64,000 nucleotides of DNA from Ascochyta rabiei (lineage: Eukaryota > Ascomycota > Dothideomycetes > Pleosporales > Didymellaceae). Numbering within the stretch: the stretch's first letter is position 1; the number at the start of each line of letters is the position of its first letter. Below are positions 34,701-45,079 of this stretch, piece after piece. Below the pieces are notes generated by a model. It was not told the DNA's origin. It ran no database searches and was given only the letters and a program-made list of their open reading frames with translations. The position numbers and the translations under genes were made by a program. The stretch covers positions 310,001 to 374,000 of the forward strand of contig NC_082406.1 of assembly GCF_004011695.2 (NCBI RefSeq). The letters are read 5' to 3'.

Positions 34701-36425
34701 AGCATTAATTCTCTATTAGCTACTTAAAGTAAGTTAGGGTTCTCCTTATAATATAATTTAAGTCTAGCTTACTATATTACTATTTTAGATATATAACTTA
34801 CTTATACTCCTAAGTCTAAGAGTGCTATTTAGGCTATCCTATTTAGATTAATAGGTAGCTTAATAAGGTGATTGTTCCTAATGCTATTAATAGATTAATC
34901 CCTAGGGCTCGTAGGCGCTAGCCGAAAAAAGTTTCCCTCTTTACTAAACCCTTTAAACTCCTTAGAACTATAATGCTCCTTATAATCAGCGTTAAGGCAG
35001 TTCTGCTAGCGTGTGTTATAGCAACTTCTATTAACTACTAGCTATATTTATATTATAGCCTGTAGATTATCTATTTTAGGAAAGTATACTCTCTAGTGTT
35101 TATTAATAAGATAAGGTTTATATAGGTTATTGTAACACTAGTACTATTAACTGCAACAGAGGCTTTGCTGTGCTAGGAACTATCCTGCGCTAAGCTTCTT
35201 ATTATAGTAGATTATACATTTATCTTTAGTGCATACTGTCTATATAAGGTTTCTATATTTTAGGTTTTAGTAGTCTAGAATATACTGTAGTTATAGGCTA
35301 ATTATTAGTAGTGCTTCTTTCTACTTCTACATACGTTCTAGGCTAAGCTATATTTCTTACTTACACTAAAGCTAGTCTTGAGCTTCTTCTAGGTTATTAG
35401 TAAACTGTTTGCTATTATTAATTTCTTTTCTAAACTAGTAAACAAGCTGTTAGAGTTCTAGTGTTATTTCTGTAATTTTAGGTACTCCTACAGGACTAAC
35501 AAGTTCCTAATACATTTAGTATTAGGCTTCTTTATTATTACGCTTCTAGTATTATTAAGCTATATGTTCTTGTTTGCGTGTTAGTAGGGCGCTAATTTAG
35601 TTAAACTCTTGCCCTAAGGTGTCTAGTAGCTTGTTTATCTTTTGCTGGTTGTTATTAGAGTAGTACTCTGTTTCTTTGCCTGTCTAGGCGTTCTAGTAGG
35701 GTGTTGCTACACAAATTAGAGGTACAATACAGTTGTTATCGTCCTCTAGACTAGACTCTAGGTCTTCTAGCAGTTATTCTATATTATTAGTAAGAATTTC
35801 TTATTTACTAGCATCTGTATTATTATAATTACAGGTAAGTACATTTAACTAGTAGTAAACCTTGTTTATCTAGCAGTCTCTAGCAAAGTAGCCTAGTTTG
35901 CCACAGTTGTAGCAGTCCCTGCTACCTCTGTGTTAGTTACCCCCCTTAGGCTTCTTGTTCTATTGCTTTAGTAGTCCCCTGTTAAGGTTTAAGAGGTCTA
36001 TTGCTTTAGGTTTGTAGTACCTACTCTAAGTGTTGCTGTAGATATAATAACTAGTATTTAGCTAATTACAGCCTCCTTACTAACCTTAGTTTAAGTTATT
36101 GCGCTACTAGTTCCTTAGTAGCAGCCTGTTAGTAGCAATAACAGTAGTACATGCTCTAGAATTATCTTAAAGTTCTTACTAAAGTTTGTAGAGCTATACG
36201 TTAATGTTAATAGCAGTATTAATAAGCTTATTAAGGGATTCTGTGCTTGCGCTAGTGCGCATAAGTTCTTCCTTAACCTTAGGCTTTAATCCTTATTAAA
36301 ACATAGTAATTAGGGCAGTGTTGTCCTAGTTAGTGTTAGTAGTAAGCTGCTAAAACTCTGCAGTGTAGTTAGTAGCTAACTTATCCTATTGAATCTTCTA
36401 AATGTTGTATTAAGCAATGTGTAGT
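31708..36425 (-). pseudogene. C2 pol and gag C-terminal part (Gypsy)
   Basis: Read right to left, a recognisable Gypsy polyprotein. Gag C terminus near 36200-36300 reads KPKVKEELMRTSASTESLN. The zinc knuckle at 35873-35914 reads CYNCGKLGYFARDC, with the expected His read as Tyr. Protease follows near 34750-34900 (IALLDLGVQVSYIS). RT runs from about 34250 to 33560 (QPYINFRKLNKITIKN, FTVLDLQGAYNLI, and YLDNIL at 33753-33767, where YLDD is expected). RNase H is near 33350-33100 (IRIETNALDLALGAYI) and integrase down to about 31750. The frame is fairly readable but full of RIP stops. The gag is interrupted by the D element after 36425. Confidence 0.88.
36421..36425. repeat. Target-site duplication of D (GTAGT), left
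   Basis: GTAGT also at 43788-43792, directly after the right LTR. Confidence 0.93.
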
Positions 36426-36678
36426 TGTAACAGAGCTTAGAGGACTATACTTAGGTAATTGATTAATTTAATTAGTGTCTATATATTTGATGTGTAACGT
36501 GTTACTTAAGTATAAAGGAAATTTAGTTATTATGTAATCTTGCTTACTTAAGCTTTGTAGGCGACCCTTAGGAGCTTGGTGGTTAATTGTAGAGAAAGGA
36601 GCCACTCAACAATAATCTGCAAGCTTAATTAGATAGGGGAGCACCCTATTAGTCATCTACAGGCTCAGCTGCGCAACA
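36426..36678 (-). repeat. D 3' LTR (253 bp)
   Basis: TGTAACAGAGC to CGCAACA on +. It differs from the partner LTR by about 20 changes, all transitions that I can see. Confidence 0.95.
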
Positions 36679-36692
36679 CACCCCCTAGGTAA
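36679..36692 (-). other. D polypurine tract
   Basis: On - the sequence next to the 3' LTR reads CTAGGGGGTG, purine-rich, as expected for the plus-strand primer. Confidence 0.55.
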
Positions 36693-37170
36693 TCCCAGCC
36701 AGGATCGCCTGTCTTCTGAGAGCTGCTGCGTAGGTAATCAGGCTCTTAAATTCTTAAACCAGATTTCTAAGCTTGTGGTTAGTAGTTTTAATGCTCTCTA
36801 GTGGTCTTAGTTTAATTGTAACCTGTTACTGACTCTAATTGTTCTACCAAGCGGCTGAAGTAGGTGGCAGACGCTTGTTCAGCTGCAGATTCCTTATTAC
36901 TAAGCTGCTAAGTATCCTTTCCTATACTTGTTTCTTACAAACCTTATTAGATAAGAGGGATAGTATAGACTAGTAATTGTCTATTTACTATTAAGCTAGT
37001 AACGTTGTGCTGCCTAGAGAAAGTTGCATTTACTCTTACTTTTACTAGGCGTTTTAGAGATCTATATAACTAGCTCACCTGCTTGTTTTTCTCTGTTTCT
37101 TTAACTATCTCTATTAATATAGCTATAAGTATACTAATTGCTAGTTTTACGCTCCTTAGACCTACCCTAC

Positions 37171-38315
37171 ATGCTTCTTTATTGTTTTACTAGGTTTACG
37201 TTTCCTCTGTAGTTGTAATAGCTTAGGGGAGCGTCTATTTAAGCTTTCTGTCTTTGTTTACTAGCTCTTTTAAGTAGTTTTATTAGCTTTAGCACTTTCT
37301 ATAGCCTTAAAGGCTTTTTTAGACAGCATCTGTTTAAGCTTCCTAGCCTTGTTTTACTAGGTCTTTTTAGAGGTTTTGCTACCTTTGGCCTATAGAGAGA
37401 ACCTAAATTTAAGCACCTTACGCGCACTGCCGCCGCTACTGCCGCCTGAGCTGCTGCCTGTGCCGCCAGCGGCTCTGCCGCGCCTGTGCCTATACCCACA
37501 ACCACAACTATAACCACAACCACAACTACAACCACGCCTAAGCCTGCGCCTGCAGCTTTAGCTGCTCCTTCTGCTGCTGCTGCTGCTACTGCTACTGCTG
37601 CTGCCCTTACCGCCGCCGCCTATGCAGCCTCGCTGCCGCCGCCGCTACCTCGCGCGCTGCCCGCGCCCCCCCCACCAGCTCGCAACCCGTTACAGGGCGC
37701 TCGCAGGATCATTTCCTACAAGCGCTGCGTTAACGTGCTTATAGTAAACAGTTTAGTGCCTATATGCGTTAATTATGTTAGTAGGCAGGAAAGGCGCTAC
37801 TAGTGTTATACCTAAGGGCATTTATGCCACCCCCTATAGGTTTTGTTTAAATAGCGCTTATAAATAGTAGTCTAACAGCTTGTTTAGCAACATCTGCCTT
37901 AAGCCCTTTAGGATTAAGCTAGTTAATAAGCTTATTTACTTAGGTAGAGTAATAACTTCTGTAAGCAATTATAACTTGTTATTTTTTATTAGCTAACAAG
38001 CTTATAGCAGGCAACTAATCTGCGCTGCGCTCTCTGCGTGGTGAAGGGCCTAATCAAGGATAGGTACTTCTTCTGATTACCCTCCTTAGTCAGGTCAGGT
38101 TTTAGAGCTGCTAGATACCTATAGGGAGGGGGCTGTCCTTCCTATATATAGTTTAAAGAATTTACTAAGCCCTATAGCTGTTAGTTAAGCGCTTAAAAGA
38201 GCTGCCACCGGTAGTTACAGGTGCTCTTTTGCCTATTTAGGGAGGGGGTTGTCCTCCCTAGCAATACCACAATCTTCTGCCTCTCCCTTAACCTGCTCTT
38301 TTTCTATGTAATTAA
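37171..38315 (+). pseudogene. Family D accessory frame, opposite strand to pol
   Basis: An unusually long frame, open from an ATG at 37171 except for stops at presumed Gln/Arg codons (TAA, TAG, one TGA). Order: Leu/Phe-rich start, a basic segment (REPKFKHLTRT), an Ala-rich stretch, a Thr run (PIPTTTTITTTTTTTTPKP), a long Ala/Pro stretch (37540-37680), then a Cys patch near 37710-37820: ISYKRCVNVLIVNSLVPIC, followed by RYxCYTQGHLC, which fits C-x2-C-x5-C. A less clear tail overlaps the pol end near 38230. The middle is clean for about 300 bp (37486-37803). Not recognised. The mirrored poly-Val frame on - (37299-37535) is a shadow. Confidence 0.6.
37430..37700 (+). other. GC-rich low-complexity island in element D
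   Basis: GCC/GCT and ACAACC repeats, many intact CpG and CpA, and a C8 run near 37668-37675. Much more GC-rich than the rest of the window. It encodes the Ala/Pro/Thr stretch of the accessory frame. Confidence 0.85.
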
Positions 38316-41300
38316 TACTAAACAGGTTTAGGTGTAAGACAAAGCGCTTGTGAGCCTGTCTAGGGAGCGCTTTTATAAGACTGTTGGCTGGCATCTCGCT
38401 CGTTTTAAGGTACGTTACCTGGAGATTTCCCCTAGCGTACTCTTGTTTTAACTACATATTCTAGATATCTACATAGCACAGCCAAGTAGTAAGCCGCTTG
38501 CTCTCTTCTACTACTAATTAGATTGTTTGTTAGTTGTTGCAGAAAATCTCCTACAGCACCCCTAAGTCTAGCTAAAGTTCGTGTAGAAACTGTTTAAGAG
38601 CTGCTGCTTCCTTAGCCACATGCTCTAACGCTAACAACTCAGCTTTAGTAGTTGAAGTTGTTACTGTTAATTAACGTGCTGCTTTCTAGATAATTAGACC
38701 ACTAAAGAGCTGCACAATATACCCCTGAGAGGAGCATCTAGTCTCCTAATTGTTAGCAAATAACGCGTCCCTACAGATAAGTAATTAGCTGCCTTAGTAA
38801 GCTCTGTACTATATCCCTAGGTGCTTTGTTTAATAGAGGTAAGCTATAACCTAAGCTGCTGCCTTAAAGTAAGCAGCTCCTGGATTTATAAGATAATAGG
38901 ACAGCTGAGAGGCGGCATACGCTATATCTAGTTAGATCATAATTGCTGTGTAGAGGATAGATCCCACCTGCTCTTAAAACGCTTTAACTTCTTGCTTTAA
39001 AGCTTGCCTGTTATACTTAAGTAGCTCTTCTATTAGGAAGGGGACTATTAGGAAGGATCCCTTCTCTACTACTCTAAATTTGGTAGCAAGCTTGTTAATA
39101 TAGGCGTCGTGCGCAAATATAATAGTTCTAGCAGTTCTGTCGCAGATAATACGTACTCCTAGAAACCATTCAGCAGCTCTATAGTCTTCTATCTAGTATT
39201 TAGCCATTAATAAGCTTATAAGATGCTTTATAGTAGCTTAATTGTCCTTATAATAGGCTAGCAGAATATTGTCTATATAGAACAGTAGCACTATCTAGCG
39301 TTCAGCGTTATAGAACAAGCAAGGTTCCTCTTTTAACGCAATTAGGCCAAGCTTCTAGAGAGTGGCTAAGAGCTCTTTATACTATAGAACTGGCAAATTA
39401 TATAACCTATATAGAGCCTGTAGAAGTAGGACTACCTTCTTAGGTTTTGTAAAGCTATCTGGCAGCTCACAGAGCACTTAGGGTTGGTCCTGGCGGCTCG
39501 CGTTAAGAAACGCGCCTGCAACGTTATACTAATAGAGCTCCAGGTTAAACTAGGCAGCTATTACCACTATGGTGCAAAAAGACCTAGAGGCGAGCGTTGT
39601 AGCGTAGGTTAAGACAATTAAATCCTTAGCCTGTAGATCTCTGCGTACACAGATCCTTACCTTATATTTAAGGAAGTAACTATCTTAATCTAGCTTATAT
39701 GTAAAGACCTATTTAAGCAGCAGAGGCCTAGCTAAGGCGCTCGCTCGGTCTATTTCTTTCTAGGTTCTCTTTTCTATAAGTGTGGCTATCTCTTTCTTAC
39801 AAGCCTGGCAAAATAGAGCTCCTAGTAGGTAGTAGGCGAGATCCTTCTATTTCTTTAGTAAAGGTGGGAGCTTGTTACAGTGCGTGCGCTGCTCTAAAGG
39901 GATTTTTTCCTTCTTTAAGACAGACGCCGCAAGCACCGCGTAGATAGTGACAAGCTCTCTTCTACTTATGCTATATTTGTTTGCATGTTCAAATAGTAGG
40001 TAGATAAGCCAGAAGTACCTGTGCTTTCTTATAGAGTTTATTACTAAGTACTGTCCTGCTCTATCCTTATAATTATTAGCAGGTTTATTACGCTTACAGT
40101 TATCTATCTGGCGGCTCTGCCTTGTGGCTAGACCCTAGACTCTCCGTTAATACAAGCGTCTTGTTACTGCCTTATCTGCTCCTGTTGTCCTTTAAGAAGG
40201 TATTAGAACAATTAGTAATACAGGTCTTAGTAGATCTTCTTCCTTAAGATCCTTATTATCTACTGGCGCGCTCCCTTCCTGATTAGGTAAGTGCACTTCC
40301 TGTAAGCCGTCAGTTAGATTCTCCTCTTTAGGAGCTTCCCCGCCTAAGGCCAGTGGCTCTGGCTTAGGCGTTAGGTTAGGGGATAAGAGGCCTGTTTCTT
40401 GGTGTCGTTCTGCACAGATCTCCAGCGGCTTGCTGGCCAAGCTTGCTGCGCGTACAGTCTCTGTCTCAGGAGCTCCTTTGTTACTAGACTAGCTATCTAG
40501 CAATTAAGATTGCTCCCAAGTGTTACCCCTAAGCTGATGCTTAGAGGACTTGCTAAGCGTCAGGTCTCTGTTAGGGAGCTTAATTACTTCTCCTGCGTTT
40601 GTAATCTCGCCAGGTTTATAGAGGATTTCTACTACTACCTCTGCTTCTTTAGCGCTTATAGTAGTAGATTTATCTGCTCTATTATAAAAGAGCTTCTTAT
40701 TAAAGGTTATATTGCGCGTTGTTATAACCTAGTTAATTATAGGGACCTATATCTAATAGATGTTAGATACTTAGTACCCTACAAGGTAGCTAATATGCCC
40801 CCTTAGAGTGACTTTAAAGCCCCTCCAATTACGCCTAGCTGCTTGTTCCTTATTTAAGGGGTAGGCTTAGCAGCCGTAGGCGTAAATCCCGCTCTAATCA
40901 GGTCTTAGATCTGCTATTGCTACCCTTACCTGCTCTAGCTTATACTATCAGAAATACTAAGTAAACTAGAGATTAAGCTTCTTATTTAGGCTCTATAGCT
41001 TGTGTGCGTGTAATAGGCTTATGTTATAGAGCTATGCCGCCGCTACAACAATCTCTGGCCAGAGCTTCTAGGGTAGATTTGCTCCGCTCCTTATCTTGAT
41101 AGATTTTGTAATTATCTCTTAACTAGCTCTTTCTGCTTCTCTATTTGGCTTGTGTGTGTATAGAGGAGAGGGATCTATATCTATTCTCTAATTAAGCGCC
41201 CAGCGCTTATATGCTAAGCTCCCTTTCTACAGGAGTGTTACTGTGTTATTATCTTAGCTAATTTTGCAGATTTAGAGCTTATACTAGGTACGTACCTAGC

Positions 41301-42156
41301 TTATAAAGTTTGTAAGGACCTATAAGATCTCTAGTTATATTTTACCTTATAAAGTAAACATAAAGAGCTTCCTACTATAGTACTCCTTAATTACAAGCGT
41401 CTATAATTCGCCTCCCCTGCCTAACAGCATATTAAACAGGTCCCAGCCAACTCTCTAAAACAGCTGTGCTGGTCTCTCTCTCTTTCTCTGTAATATTACT
41501 TGCTTAGCGTAGGTTGTTAAGCAAATCTTACAATCTTTTTAGAGCGTCCCGTTAATACGCACGCCGCGCGCCTTTGTTACTAGCGCTTAAAGAGCCTCTA
41601 GGCCTAGATAACCAGCTCAGGCGTGCCACAGCTGTTCAGGCAAGCTGCGTGGGTAAAATTCATAGGATTGCTTTGTTGTTACTGCGTTAAGGATAGAAGG
41701 ATAGAGAGAAAGTAGCTTATATTTAAGGAAAGTAAGGTTATAAGCGTGCTTAAGAGTAGCACATACAACGCTCCTATTAAGATCTTTAATATATCCCACA
41801 CAAAGAGAGCTGTCTAGACCTAGATACCAGACTTCTTTCTCTTAGAGGCAAGCTTCTAAGATTATATTAATATAGAATCCTTCTACAACTATAATATTCT
41901 AAAGAAGCAGGTTCTTAGTATATAGGCTGCGCTTTCTGTATAGAGCGTTCTTAAATAAGTAAGCTCCTTGTCCAGATATAGGGAGCGCCTGGGTACCTGC
42001 TTCTACCGTGTCAGTGGGCCCAGCAGGGCAGAAAGATCCAGGTACCAGCCAATTGGCGCTGTTAACTAGGTGCGTAGCAGCTCTATTGTCTAAAATAGTA
42101 CTATCTGTTAATAGATAAGCGTTAAAATCCATAAGGTTATATACCCTAGATCCCAC
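38230..42156 (-). pseudogene. D pol: protease, integrase, RT, RNase H (Copia)
   Basis: Protease region from about 42156, with the active-site area read as ILDNRAATHLVNS (residues 21-33 of that open stretch). Integrase zinc-finger region near 41800-41500. Integrase core and C-terminal part near 41240-40970 (IDIDPSPLYTHKPNREAER, then SGANLP..LWPEIVVAAA). A Glu/Pro-rich linker is open at 40440-40192 (LSPNLTPKPEPLALGGEAPK). RT is near 39900-39150 with FYIDNILLAYYKDN at about 39245-39285 (YVDD read as YIDN), then the WFLGVRI box. RNase H follows near 38900-38400. It ends near 38230, overlapping the accessory frame. Fewer stops than in E or F, but still dead. Confidence 0.88.
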
Positions 42157-43519
42157 ATTCTCTACTAGATTTGTTATTAATTTTAGATTAATTAGAGCTG
42201 CTTAGACGTTGCTAGGAAACTCCACTTTCTTAGTTTAGCTAGTGGCGGCTGAAGTAATAGCTAATGGAGTGTTTGCAGTCCATCTGAGCTGCTCTATTGC
42301 CTTTTAGGTTTCCTTGTGCTCTCAGTATCTAAGCCTTAAGCAAGTCTCTTACTTGTTCTTTTTGCTTATCTGAACAGGTAGTAAAGAGCTCCCTCTAACA
42401 GCAGTTTTAAGGAAACAGCAATTAGTAGGCTTCTATTTGTAGGTCTTGCCTTTTTGTTTACAAGGGCAGACGTATCCTAAGAAGCTGCTGGCTTTGTTCC
42501 TAGAGCTCCCGCCCGCGTTATTTTAGCCAGATAGAGCGTCTAAGCAGGTACTAAAGGTTATAAAAACACCTAAGTTATCTTTACCTAATCTTATAGTATA
42601 CTTATATATTAACCTACTAAAGACCCTTAAAACCTGGTCTAGATTAAGCGTTTTAAGCCCTAGGATACTGTCCTAGATAATCCTTTAGCTTATTGTGCGG
42701 GCCTACTCTAGGGCAATCTAGTAGCTTAAGGTATCTAAGAAGTCTTGTATAGCAAGCTCCCTAGTAACCTTAGAAAGCTTATATAACTTGGCTTGCATAT
42801 ACAGGTATAACTATTTCTAATACTAATCCTGTAGAGCGGCTTGGCCTTACCTGGCAGCTCCCAGGTGCTGCCTGTACTCTGCTCTGACCTGGTTTTTGGT
42901 GCTTATATCTGTTAGAGCGAGCTCCTCCTTTAGGGCTTGTACAAGCAATTGTAGCATTATAGTATTTTAGGTAACAAGCTTTACCATTACTAGTAACAGG
43001 ATTGCTAGGCTTACTGTGGTATTAACCCAGTTCTAGAGCTTCTAAAGGCGCTCGGCCTTAGCTGCCCACTCGCTCGCTCTTATTTTGTACCTAAGGAGCT
43101 CTTGGTTGTAGGTCTTAAGGATTGTTAGGCCTGCAGGAGGCTCGTCAGGTTAGACGCTCTAGGCTTAGGTTAATTAAGCTGGCGGTTAGGTAGGGGCAGA
43201 GCCTATAATAGGTAGCCTAGGGGCTCTATCGTGCATCCCTAGGGCGTCTTTAGCGTCTAGATCTACTAAATCCTATATATTATAAAGCTTAGCGTGCCAT
43301 ATAAGTTAAATAAACCAATTAGGCCAATTAGACCTTAATTTAAGTTAATAGGGTCCTGTTAGGATACCTAAGAGAGCTTAAGTATTATAGTTAACTAGCT
43401 TGCCTATAGTAGCAGTTATAGAGTTAGGATAAAAAAGATAATTAGGCAAAATTAGAGCAGTTAAGCAATGTCTAACAAGCTTGTTGCTGAGTGCGTAGGG
43501 AGATCTACTGTGCTTAGGA
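42157..43519 (-). pseudogene. D gag region
   Basis: The - strand remainder of the Copia polyprotein between the primer-binding site and the protease. Helical, charged segments can be read but the frame has many stops and I could not place a zinc knuckle with confidence. The position (directly after the 5' LTR, ahead of protease) is what identifies it. Confidence 0.6.
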
Positions 43520-43534
43520 AGCCAGGCTTATAAC
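43520..43534 (-). other. D primer-binding site (initiator tRNA-Met 5' half)
   Basis: On -, GTTATAAGCCTGGC starts at the first base after the 5' LTR. With one G-to-A reverted it is GTTATGAGCCTGG, the complement of CCAGGCTCATAAC, the initiator tRNA anticodon arm ending at nucleotide 39. This is the arrangement known from Drosophila copia. Confidence 0.6.
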
Positions 43535-43787
43535 TGTAACAGAGCTTAGAGGACTATACTTAGGTAATTAATTAATTTAGTTAGTGTCTATATATTTAAT
43601 ATATAATATGTTACTTAAGTATAAAGGAAATTTAGTTATTATGTAATCTTGCTTACTTAAGCTTTGTAGGCGACCCTTAGGAGCTCGGTGGTTAATTGTG
43701 GAGAAAGGAGCCACTCAATAATAATCCGCAAGCTCGATTAGATAGGGGAGCACCCCATTGGTCATCCACAGGCTCGGCTGCGCGACA
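43535..43787 (-). repeat. D 5' LTR (253 bp)
   Basis: TGTAACAGAGC to CGCGACA on +. It retains CpG and CpA where the 3' LTR has CpA and TpA (GCTCGAT versus GCTTAAT). Confidence 0.95.
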
Positions 43788-43792
43788 GTAGT
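43788..43792. repeat. Target-site duplication of D (GTAGT), right
   Basis: Second GTAGT; C2 sequence resumes. Confidence 0.93.
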
Positions 43793-44174
43793 TTATTAGA
43801 GACTCTAAAGATTAGCTAAATCTTTTCTCTAAATAGGTTAAAGTCTTCTATCTACTTATCTATATTATCTAGGGCCTTACTAGCTTAGTACTGCTGTATA
43901 AAGTGCTTAATCTAGGTAAACACTTTCCTATATATATAGCTAGCTGCAAGGACTACTTATTTAGCCTTAGGAATCTTCTTGCCTTAGAAGGTAAAGAAGA
44001 GGTCCTACTATATAAGCTAGTTATTAAGCTTACTACAATCTCTACAGTAAAGGATAGGGTTATTAACATTTATAGTGCTAGTAGTAACAGTTACATCTAT
44101 ATTAATGTTACTAGATATAGAGTTAGTAGAGGTAGCACAGGATCTAATAGTACTTATCTTAGGGGTGTTTAATA
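43793..44174 (-). pseudogene. C2 gag N-terminal part and leader
   Basis: Rest of the C2 internal region between the D insertion and the 5' LTR. The end near 44090-44174 has a counterpart at 58710-58796, both directly left of a C LTR, so it is element sequence. The leader next to the LTR reads, on -, TATTAAACACCCCTAAG and gives no obvious tRNA match. The + strand open frame at 43903-44172 is probably a shadow. Confidence 0.6.
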
Positions 44175-44657
44175 TATTAAAGTTGTACTTAAGTTAAGGA
44201 ATGTAAGCACTATTTCTATTAGTTCTTAGGGATTAGTACTAGTAGATTAGTTTAGGTTATTAACTAAGCAAAGCTTATAAAGATAGGGTACAATAAATAG
44301 TACACAGTAGACTATCTAGTTTAAAAGTAGGTTAAGATTCTAAAGACTAATTAATTAATAAGGTTAAAAACAAACTATAAGGGCTGTGTTTCTACTAGCT
44401 ATATACTAATGAGATATAATACTTATTAATAAGTAACTATAGTTAGTCTAATAAAATGTATAAGGGTGGTTATAGACAAGTATACTATACTACAATTATT
44501 AATAAGCAGTTATATATATTATGCTTATTAACAAGCAGTTACATAACAACCCATTCTGTTCTATCCTTCTCTACTGTTTGTTCCTTTAGGGCGGCGTTAG
44601 GGGTCTTGGTTGGCTGGTACTTATATTTGTGCTGTGCCCTAGCACAGGATTGTAACA
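44175..44657 (-). repeat. C2 5' LTR (483 bp)
   Basis: Starts TATTAAAG (TGTTAAAG with G to A) and ends GATTGTAACA on +. Same length as 30513-30995. Confidence 0.92.
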
Positions 44658-44894
44658 ACAGTAAGAGCTAAAGACATATATCCTGCCTGTAAAGAGTGTT
44701 ACAATATATCTAACTACTACTACGTAAATACAGCTAAGGCACCTAAGTAGTTTAAGCTAAATAGAGGTGTTGTAAAACTAGTACAGTATAAGTTTTAACT
44801 TAATAGTAACTTATAAAAGAGAATACAGGCAATGTCTTAAGGGACTAAGTAACTGTAAATAATAACAGCGTCTTAATTAATTAATCTACACATT
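44658..44894 (+). pseudogene. Copia gag fragment H with zinc knuckle
   Basis: A + strand fragment reading CPACKEYYNISNYYYVN near 44686-44736, then KAPKxFKLNRGVVKLVQYKF. This is the fungal Copia gag pattern seen also in E (CPACRQCYRLEDCYYV), with two Cys read as Tyr. It is bounded by the C2 LTR on the left and the F LTR on the right. The rest of this element is not in the window. Confidence 0.7.
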
Positions 44895-45067
44895 TGTTAG
44901 ATGAAATAGTAAATGTGTAATAAGGTAACTTAATGACATTGATGATTGTTGTGTGTTCCTGTTCCTCTGTGTTTAGTAAGATTTAGGTTCTTTACTAGTG
45001 TGCTAAGCCTATTGGTCCCTGCTTAATTGTACAGATCCAACCTTGCTAGAGCTTTTTCCATCTAACA
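44895..45067 (-). repeat. F 3' LTR (173 bp)
   Basis: TGTTAGATGAAATAG to CATCTAACA on +. On - a purine tract AAAGGGGTG abuts it from the inside. Confidence 0.92.
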
Positions 45068-45079
45068 CACCCCTTTAGT

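Larger units (their letters stand above)
36426..43787 (-). mobile_element. Family D Ty1/Copia element, full length (7362 bp)
   Basis: Two 253-bp LTRs and a perfect GTAGT duplication. Primer-binding site, gag, protease, integrase, RT and RNase H read on -. A long accessory frame reads on + between pol and the 3' LTR. At 7.4 kb it is much longer than E or F (about 5.1 kb), and the extra length is the accessory region. Confidence 0.95.
30513..44657 (-). mobile_element. Family C Ty3/Gypsy element C2, split by D
   Basis: 3' LTR 30513-30995, pol on - to 36425, the D element inserted at 36426-43787, the rest of gag 43793-44174, 5' LTR 44175-44657. Both LTRs are 483 bp and the internal parts have the right order. 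Without D the length is about 6.8 kb. The outer flanks (TTGTG and ACAGT) do not match, so the two ends may not come from one insertion event. Confidence 0.82.

Noticed and set aside
37299..37535. Poly-Val open frame on - in element D
   Set aside because: It is the mirror of the Thr/Ala repeat of the + strand accessory frame; no homology, composition due to the repeat.
43903..44172. + strand frame of 89 codons next to the C2 5' LTR
   Set aside because: Lies over the gag and leader of C2; the matching stretch at 58708-58796 does not keep it convincingly.
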